NCBI GenBank assembly: GCA_030066455.1
Contig: JASJBQ010000025.1
Location: forward strand, 1 to 19,845
Reading direction: 5' to 3'
DNA length: 19,845 nucleotides
DNA from: Desulfobacterales bacterium
Lineage (GTDB): Bacteria; Desulfobacterota; Desulfobacteria; Desulfobacterales; UBA5852
Part shown: positions 15,395 through 19,845 of the stretch, one piece after another
Numbering within the stretch: the first letter of the stretch is position 1
Layout: every line of letters starts with the position of its first letter
Program-made: the position numbers and the translations under genes
The notes under the pieces: generated by a model
The model's input: the letters and a program-made list of their open reading frames with translations, nothing else
Database searches by the model: none
Told to the model about the DNA's origin: nothing

Positions 15395-15459
15395 GGTTCA
15401 TTGGGGTAGACCCCTTACCAGGGACATGCCGAAAGGACAATCGTTTTCCGGAACGGGCC

Positions 15460-15484
15460 GCCCCGGCCGCCCGATGGCCGGGGC
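15460..15484 (-). terminator. 9-bp GC hairpin after the nucleosidase-like gene
   Basis: GCCCCGGCC (15460-15468) pairs with GGCCGGGGC (15476-15484) around a 7-nt loop, 11 bp beyond the stop codon of the nucleosidase-like gene. No T run follows on the minus strand. Position suggests a terminator or an mRNA-end hairpin that also separates the ECF cassette. Evidence is structural only. Confidence 0.4.
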
Positions 15485-15495
15485 GCTGCAGGCCA

Positions 15496-17181
15496 TCAGG
15501 ATGGGTTGAGAATTTTTTCGAGCAGCACCTGGGTGATCAGATAGGTGGGGGCCAGGCCCTCCTGCCCCATGGGCCCTGATGCCAGGGTCTGCCCGCTTTT
15601 GAGCGGATTGTCGGAGGCATAGTAGGCATAGCGGGTTTTGATGCTGCGGTCGATATGGCCTTTGATCAGGGCACCGTTGATGGCCCGCTGGTAATGGCCG
15701 CCCTCCATTTCCAAACCGATGACTTTCCAGCCGCGCTGGATGCGGCGCAGAATGTCCCTGTTCTGCAGCGAGGTGCCGACCACGGTGAGCATCGGACCGC
15801 TGAAGGTTTTGATGCGGCCGTCGAAGTCTTCGACGTTCAGATCGTTGGGCACCAGGTAGTTATCGGTGGTCCCCTCGATGACATGGGCGCTGGCCAGCAT
15901 GATATCACCCTTGTTGCCTACCAAGATGCCGGCTTTGCCCATGATGGCGATCGAGCGGAAGTCGAGGCGCTGTTTCTTGCCGTCGATGATATAGGGTGCC
16001 AGCAGGCTTTCCATCAGTTCGAAGGCCTGCGCGCCAAAGGCGTAGTCCATGACCACGATGACGGGCTTATCCGTTTCAATCGTCTCGGAGGAAAATCGGA
16101 CCTGCGGATGGATTCCGGCGGGATCCAGACGGGCCGTATCGATAATCTGGCAGTCCACATGGGTGCCGGACTGGTCCGGCAAGACGGAAAGCCCGCGCTC
16201 GCCGCCATAGTCGGCGGCATCGATCCGGCTGGCCAACAGCGCTTCGACCATAGCGGGAATATCGTCAGCGGGCACCTTGCGGCCCTCTTTTTTAAGGGCG
16301 CCGGCCCCGTAGAAGGTATTGATCACACTGTGCAGATTGGCGCTGATGATATGCACCGGCCGTGCTTGAAGCCCAAGTTCGACCAATCGGTCCTTGATTG
16401 CGGCAGCCCACTGCTTGCCGTATTTGTGATGCCCGATGTTGTTCATCAGCGAGGGGGTCATGTAGACGATCAGGGCGTCTTGCTTGGACTGGCTTTCGGC
16501 TTCGACGCGTTTGCCCAGGTGGTAGACAATCGCGAAGAGCGTTCCGTCGGATTGGTCACCGGGGCGGTTCTGGGCCAGATAATCGTGTGTCGAACGGGTT
16601 TCCAGAAACGACCGGCCGGTGATGATGCTCAGGTTCCACAACGCCTGGTCGAGCTCGTTGCCCGTGGGCAGCTTTCCACCGAGGACGAGCTTCTCCAGTT
16701 CAGCCCACTCGACGGTCTGATGCCCGGACTCGTCATAGATGTGTGCGTAGATCTTCTGGGCTTCGATGCACAGGAAGGTCAGGTGGGTCAGGATGTCATA
16801 GATTTCGCTGATCCCGCGGGTGATGACGAAACAGATCTCCTTTGCGCCGACCCGGTAGGAGGTCCGTCGGCGCTTGGGCGGCTCGATCTTTTCGAATTGC
16901 GTGTCCTCGAACCCTTCTTCTTCCGTCAGGATGATGCGCGTACATTTTTCGATCCCCGCGGGCAGGCGGTCGATCACATATTCGAGCCCTTTGAGTTCGA
17001 CCATCCGCGGGTCGTTCATCGAACCGTAGATTTCCGGATTGAGGTTCCGCAGGCTGTCGGAAAGCGCTTGACCGAAACGATCGGTTGGCCGGTAGTGGCC
17101 GCGTAGCCCCATGGCGTCGGCCACCGTCTTGAAACTGCGGATGGCCGTGCGCGCTTTTTGGGATTTGGAATGCGTCGTCAT
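15496..17181 (-). CDS. Large protein with nucleoside phosphorylase/nucleosidase-like C-terminus
   Basis: A 561-residue cytoplasmic protein without signal peptide or membrane segment. I do not recognise a named enzyme. The C-terminal half looks like the PNP/UDP phosphorylase and nucleosidase fold. It has IMGKAGILVGNKGDIML (413-429), then TVVGTSLQNRDIL (466-478), GLEMEGGHYQRAI (489-501), which recalls the EMEG ribose-binding motif, and YASDNPLKSGQTL (521-533), recalling the catalytic Asp region. The N-terminal half (1-300) is unlike anything I can name, with the motifs RGISEIYDILTHLTFLCIEAQKIY and HKYGKQWAAAI. AMP nucleosidase shares the large two-part layout but is not clearly the same. The ATG at 17181 follows GAGG at 9 nt and a good promoter lies upstream. 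It appears monocistronic. Confidence 0.7.
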   Translation of the reverse strand: MTTHSKSQKARTAIRSFKTVADAMGLRGHYRPTDRFGQALSDSLRNLNPEIYGSMNDPRMVELKGLEYVIDRLPAGIEKCTRIILTEEEGFEDTQFEKIEPPKRRRTSYRVGAKEICFVITRGISEIYDILTHLTFLCIEAQKIYAHIYDESGHQTVEWAELEKLVLGGKLPTGNELDQALWNLSIITGRSFLETRSTHDYLAQNRPGDQSDGTLFAIVYHLGKRVEAESQSKQDALIVYMTPSLMNNIGHHKYGKQWAAAIKDRLVELGLQARPVHIISANLHSVINTFYGAGALKKEGRKVPADDIPAMVEALLASRIDAADYGGERGLSVLPDQSGTHVDCQIIDTARLDPAGIHPQVRFSSETIETDKPVIVVMDYAFGAQAFELMESLLAPYIIDGKKQRLDFRSIAIMGKAGILVGNKGDIMLASAHVIEGTTDNYLVPNDLNVEDFDGRIKTFSGPMLTVVGTSLQNRDILRRIQRGWKVIGLEMEGGHYQRAINGALIKGHIDRSIKTRYAYYASDNPLKSGQTLASGPMGQEGLAPTYLITQVLLEKILNPS

Positions 17182-17201
17182 TTGCCTAACCTCGCTTTTG
17201 G

Positions 17202-17219
17202 AGCGTAAATACTAACGCT
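17202..17219. promoter_or_regulatory. Imperfect palindrome over the start site of the nucleosidase-like gene
   Basis: Arms AGCGT and ACGCT with an 8-bp spacer, partly symmetric inside, lie just beyond the -10 box in the direction of transcription. It could be an operator; short arms make chance likely. Confidence 0.2.
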
Positions 17220-17222
17220 TTG

Positions 17223-17251
17223 AGATTAGGATGAAATCCAGGAGGGGTCAA
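17223..17251 (-). promoter_or_regulatory. Promoter of the nucleosidase-like gene, sigma70-type
   Basis: On the minus strand TTGACC (17246-17251) and TAATCT (17223-17228) are exactly 17 bp apart. Transcription would begin near 17216, giving a leader of about 35 nt before the ATG. Both hexamers are close to consensus. Confidence 0.6.
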
Positions 17252-17289
17252 GTCCGCCCGAACCGTTGTCCCCAAGAGCGGATGCCGCT

Positions 17290-17322
17290 ACAACGGCCGA
17301 CCCGCAGGGGGCCGGCCGTTGT
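17290..17322 (-). terminator. 10-bp hairpin after the YeeE/YedE pair
   Basis: ACAACGGCCG (17290-17299) is fully complementary to CGGCCGTTGT (17313-17322), with a 13-nt loop that can itself pair CCC with GGG. It lies between the second transporter gene and the promoter of the nucleosidase-like gene. There is no T run, so termination by this hairpin alone is uncertain. Confidence 0.45.
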
Positions 17323-17377
17323 TCGTCAGACCCACGGGCCGCCAGCACCGCTGGATTCGGAACAGGCCGGCGGAAAT

Positions 17378-17902
17378 CTAAATCCCTTTTTTTTCGAACA
17401 GGCGGAACATCGCCAGGCACAGCGTCGCGAACAGGGCAATGACCACCCAGGGCGAAAGGCCGGTCAGCTGAGGCAGCGTGATTTTGCCCAGTTGCCCGAT
17501 GGGGATGACGGTGGCTTGCATCATGGGGTAGACGGCGGCATATAACGCCCCGCCGGCCACCATGCCCGCCAGCCCCCAGGCGGCATCCAGGCGCCCCTCG
17601 CCCAGGGCCCCGCCGGCCGTGCCCGGGCAGTAGCCCAGAAGTCCCCACCCGATGCCAAACACGGTACCGCCCACCACCTGGGCCCCCAGCGACGTGGACT
17701 TGAGGCTCAGCGTCACCAGCCCGAACGCTTTGAGCAGATAGATCCCGAAGGCCGCCACCACGATGGCCGAGAGCATGAATTTGAATATGGTCATGTCCCT
17801 GAGCCGCAGCGCGCCCACCTGGCGGTCGTAGCGCAGCACCTCCGCCCGCTGCAATAAAAGGCCGAATAAAATTCCCGTCACCAGTCCGTATATCAGGCTC
17901 AT
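17378..17902 (-). CDS. YeeE/YedE family transporter half, second gene
   Basis: A 174-residue membrane protein with about four to five hydrophobic segments, carrying the motif GWGLLGYCPGTAGGALGEG (about 84-102). The motif and its Cys are typical of the second half of YeeE/YedE (Sulf_transp) proteins. Full-length relatives such as thiosulfate transporter TsuA carry two such halves, each with a conserved Cys. Here the halves are separate genes, 15 bp apart. Some YedE proteins are proposed selenium transporters; that cannot be decided here. The ATG at 17902 follows AGGAG at good spacing. The C-terminus is short and basic (FEKKGI). Hairpin 17290-17322 lies downstream. Confidence 0.88.
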   Translation of the reverse strand: MSLIYGLVTGILFGLLLQRAEVLRYDRQVGALRLRDMTIFKFMLSAIVVAAFGIYLLKAFGLVTLSLKSTSLGAQVVGGTVFGIGWGLLGYCPGTAGGALGEGRLDAAWGLAGMVAGGALYAAVYPMMQATVIPIGQLGKITLPQLTGLSPWVVIALFATLCLAMFRLFEKKGI

Positions 17903-17917
17903 CGTCTTCTCCTTGGT

Positions 17918-18436
17918 CTAATCGCGATACAGCAGTTTGGCGGTCATCCAGCCGCCGATGAAGAAAAAGGTAAGGGCCACGAAACCGCTCACGGCCATCT
18001 GGGCCAAACCGCTCAGGCCATGGCCGCTAGGGCATCCCCCCGCCAGACGGGCACCGAAGATCAGGACCGCACCGCCGGTGAAGGCCGCCAGGTTGCGCCA
18101 GAGCGGCCGATCGCCGAAACGCGCGGCCCACATGGCGGGAACCCGCTGGATCTTGAAGGTCCCCGAGGCCAGGGATGCCCCCAGGCCGCCCAAGGCAATC
18201 CCCACCACGAACAGGACCTGCCAGTTGGGCAGCGATTCGGGTCCGTACTTGCCGCCCTTGGTCGTGAAATACGCAATCCGGCTGGTATCGACGCCAGCGA
18301 CGGCCTCGACCTTGGCGGCCGTGCGTGCAAACGTCGTGGACGCCCCAAAGTATTTGCCGGCCACCATGACGGACAGAATTAAAAGGATGCCGGTAAGGGC
18401 GCCGGCGATGTATGGGTTCCAGGCTTTCGCTTTCAT
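17918..18436 (-). CDS. YeeE/YedE family transporter half, first gene
   Basis: A 172-residue membrane protein and the partner of the next gene. It has an N-terminal membrane segment (about 9-30), a polar periplasmic-like loop (about 31-70), three further hydrophobic segments and the hallmark GARLAGGCPSGHGLSG (about 128-143) with its conserved Cys. In the TsuA-like family the Cys residues guide thiosulfate through the channel; other members are linked to selenium. The ATG at 18436 has a strong AAGGAGGT 6 nt upstream. It is the first gene of a two-gene operon, divergent from ppdK. The substrate (thiosulfate, other sulfane sulfur or a selenium compound) is not determined. Confidence 0.88.
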   Translation of the reverse strand: MKAKAWNPYIAGALTGILLILSVMVAGKYFGASTTFARTAAKVEAVAGVDTSRIAYFTTKGGKYGPESLPNWQVLFVVGIALGGLGASLASGTFKIQRVPAMWAARFGDRPLWRNLAAFTGGAVLIFGARLAGGCPSGHGLSGLAQMAVSGFVALTFFFIGGWMTAKLLYRD

Positions 18437-18796
18437 CCAGACCTCCTTGAATCAAAATCGGTGATGTTCGCAACCGCGCCGCCATTGCGGGCACCCGGCG
18501 GCCCGCGTGCAAGCGGGCCCCTTTCGCTGCTGTCACTTACAGATCGCTTCGGATGGGAAAGGTTACACAAAATGTTCCCCTGCGGCGCAAGACCGGATAC
18601 GGGCCGCGTTTCAGGGTTTGACAGCCATTTTAAACCTATTCGATTTTTGATATATGAATTCCATCTCATTGCGCTCACGGCCGCACCTTACGCTTTCCGC
18701 CCGCAAGACATGCACTCCGCCGCCATTCTGGCAGGGCCGGCACAATTGAAGACCCCGCGCCGTCTGGCACCGGTTCGGGTCAGAAAGGGAATCGTC
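18437..18796. other. 360-bp divergent intergenic region before ppdK
   Basis: No convincing gene. A 7-bp hairpin (GGCCCGC 18500-18506 with GCGGGCC 18513-18519) lies in the probable leader of the transporter pair. An AT-rich patch (about 18615-18660) holds a perfect TTGACA and, further on, TATATG, but not at a standard spacing; TTTTAA plus 17 bp plus TATATG is a weak alternative for ppdK. A short AAAGGGA precedes the ppdK ATG. Confidence 0.55.
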
Positions 18797-19845
18797 ATGA
18801 CGAAGAAATGGGTTTACCAGTTCAGCGAAGTGGATGAAATTCAGGCCTCGGTGGGGGGCCAGTGGGAAGGGGTCCGCACGCTTTTGGGCGGCAAAGGGGC
18901 CAACCTGGCCGACATGGCCCGCATCGGTATCCCCGTCCCCCCCGGCTTTACCGTCACCACCGAGGCCTGCAACGCCTATCTTGCGGCCGGTAATCTCTTC
19001 CCGGAAAACATGTGGGCGCAGCTACGCGCGGCCCTCGGTGCGGTGGAAGCGGCCAGCGGCAAGAACTTCGGCGATCGCGACAATCCCCTCCTGGTGTCCT
19101 GCCGCAGCGGCGCCAAGTTCTCCATGCCCGGGATGATGGACACCGTTTTGAACATCGGGCTGAACGACGAGACCGCCCAGGGCATGATCGCACTGACCGG
19201 GGACGAGCGCTTCGTCTTCGATGCCTACCGCCGTCTGATCCAAATGTTCGGCAGCGTCGTCATGGAAATCCCCGACGAGGCCTTCGAAACCGTGCTGGGC
19301 GCGGCGCGTGCCAAGGCCGGGGTGGAAAACGACGCCGAACTGCCGGTGGAACTTCTGCACAGCGTCACCGGGGACTTCAAGTCGATCTTCTACCGCCAGG
19401 CCCGGATGGAATTCCCCCAGGCGCCCATGGAGCAACTGCGTCTGGCCACCGAGGCCGTGTTCAAGAGCTGGGACGGCAAACGCGCCGTCGACTATCGCAA
19501 CGCCGCCGGCATCGCCCACGACCTGGGCACCGCCGTCAATATCGTCACCATGGTGTTCGGCAACATGGGCGATACCAGCGCCACGGGCGTGGCCATGACC
19601 CGCAACGGCAGCACCGGCGAGAAGATGATCGAGGGCGACTATCTCACCAACGCCCAGGGCGAGGACGTGGTGGCCGGCATTCGCATGACCCGGGACATTA
19701 CCCAGCTCAAGGAGGAAATGCCCGCCGCTTACGATGAACTGGTGGACATCGCCGAACGGCTCGAAACCCACTACCGTGAAATGCAGGACATGGAGTTCAC
19801 GATCGAAAACGGCAAGCTCTGGATGCTGCAGACCCGCGACGGCAA
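18797..19845 (+). CDS. ppdK: Pyruvate, phosphate dikinase, 3' part beyond window edge
   Basis: PPDK interconverts pyruvate, ATP and phosphate with PEP, AMP and pyrophosphate. Anaerobes use it for gluconeogenesis or glycolysis. The window shows the first 349 codons of a protein usually near 880-900 residues. Visible in the ATP-grasp region are LLGGKGANLADM (29-40), IPVPPGFTVTTEAC (45-58), VSCRSGAKFSMPGMMDTVLNIGLN (about 99-122), FGNMGDTSATGVAMTRN (about 254-270) and the end segment IENGKLWMLQTRDG. The phosphohistidine and TIM-barrel domains lie outside the window. The ATG at 18797 follows AAAGGGA at 6-8 nt and gives the standard short N-terminus. The gene stands divergent from the YeeE/YedE pair. 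Confidence 0.96.
   Translation, partial: MTKKWVYQFSEVDEIQASVGGQWEGVRTLLGGKGANLADMARIGIPVPPGFTVTTEACNAYLAAGNLFPENMWAQLRAALGAVEAASGKNFGDRDNPLLVSCRSGAKFSMPGMMDTVLNIGLNDETAQGMIALTGDERFVFDAYRRLIQMFGSVVMEIPDEAFETVLGAARAKAGVENDAELPVELLHSVTGDFKSIFYRQARMEFPQAPMEQLRLATEAVFKSWDGKRAVDYRNAAGIAHDLGTAVNIVTMVFGNMGDTSATGVAMTRNGSTGEKMIEGDYLTNAQGEDVVAGIRMTRDITQLKEEMPAAYDELVDIAERLETHYREMQDMEFTIENGKLWMLQTRDG

Noticed and set aside
15401..15440. Peptide MNREGKS in another frame before the ECF ATPase, recalling the start of some group II intron reverse transcriptases
   Set aside because: Only seven residues match from memory, no reverse transcriptase motif follows and no intron RNA structure is apparent.
15395..15495. 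Possible riboswitch upstream of the ECF cassette
   Set aside because: I compared it by eye with TPP, FMN, cobalamin, preQ1, Moco and THF patterns and found no convincing consensus; only a GC hairpin is present.
15655..17106. 483-codon plus-strand open frame opposite the nucleosidase-like gene
   Set aside because: Shadow of the minus-strand gene. The minus strand has the promoter, ribosome binding site and recognisable motifs.
18616..18660. Perfect TTGACA as the -35 of a strong ppdK promoter
   Set aside because: No acceptable -10 lies at 16-18 bp; the nearest TATATG is 27 bp away. Kept only as a note in the intergenic entry.

Overview
The window looks like chromosomal core DNA from a GC-rich anaerobic deltaproteobacterium (Desulfobacterota, for example a sulfate reducer). 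The reasons are the ispE / tRNA-Gln / prs / rplY / pth order, a long-form SerA, a DUF1844 protein, a PPDK gene, a YeeE/YedE pair and a gene that appears to encode selenocysteine. This assignment rests on gene content and remembered family distributions, not on a search. No insertion sequence, CRISPR array, prophage or rRNA is visible.

Layout. (1) 1-3609, minus strand: a DUF1844 protein, then ispE, tRNA-Gln(UUG), prs, rplY and the 5' part of pth. (2) 3740-5452, minus: serA with a good sigma70-type promoter. (3) 5533-6632, plus: a beta-hydroxyacid dehydrogenase behind a candidate promoter and a 20-bp palindrome. A terminator pointing the other way (6666-6697) separates it from the next block. 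(4) 6739-9940, minus: an Mla-type lipid transport operon, mlaE-mlaF-mlaD-mlaC. MlaF carries a C-terminal degenerate GGDEF-like domain and there is no mlaB. (5) 10182-12700, plus: an ABC-F protein followed by a DUF166-type protein whose reading frame is crossed by one in-frame TGA immediately before a Cys codon. (6) 12790-15394, minus: an ECF-type transporter cassette with an unusual tandem ATPase, a T-like membrane protein and an S component. (7) 15496-17181, minus: a 561-residue protein with a nucleoside phosphorylase/nucleosidase-like C-terminus behind its own promoter. (8) 17378-18436, minus: a split YeeE/YedE transporter pair. (9) 18797 to the right edge, plus: ppdK, partial.

The most notable observation is the DUF166 gene at 12062-12700. 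The conventional ORF ends at 12376, but the same frame continues for 107 codons with clear family motifs. The TGA sits where a Cys would be expected, and a plausible bacterial SECIS hairpin follows, so I annotate one 212-residue selenoprotein. Next in interest are the MlaF fusion, which may substitute for the missing MlaB regulator, and the ECF ATPase. In the ATPase the first half keeps only the signature motif and the second half keeps only Walker A/B, so together they could form one composite ATP site.

Blocks 1, 2 and 9 are housekeeping: isoprenoid precursor, PRPP and serine synthesis, translation, and pyruvate/PEP interconversion. Blocks 4, 6 and 8 are envelope or transport systems. The YeeE/YedE pair could import a sulfur or selenium species. 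A link to the selenoprotein is attractive but unproven.
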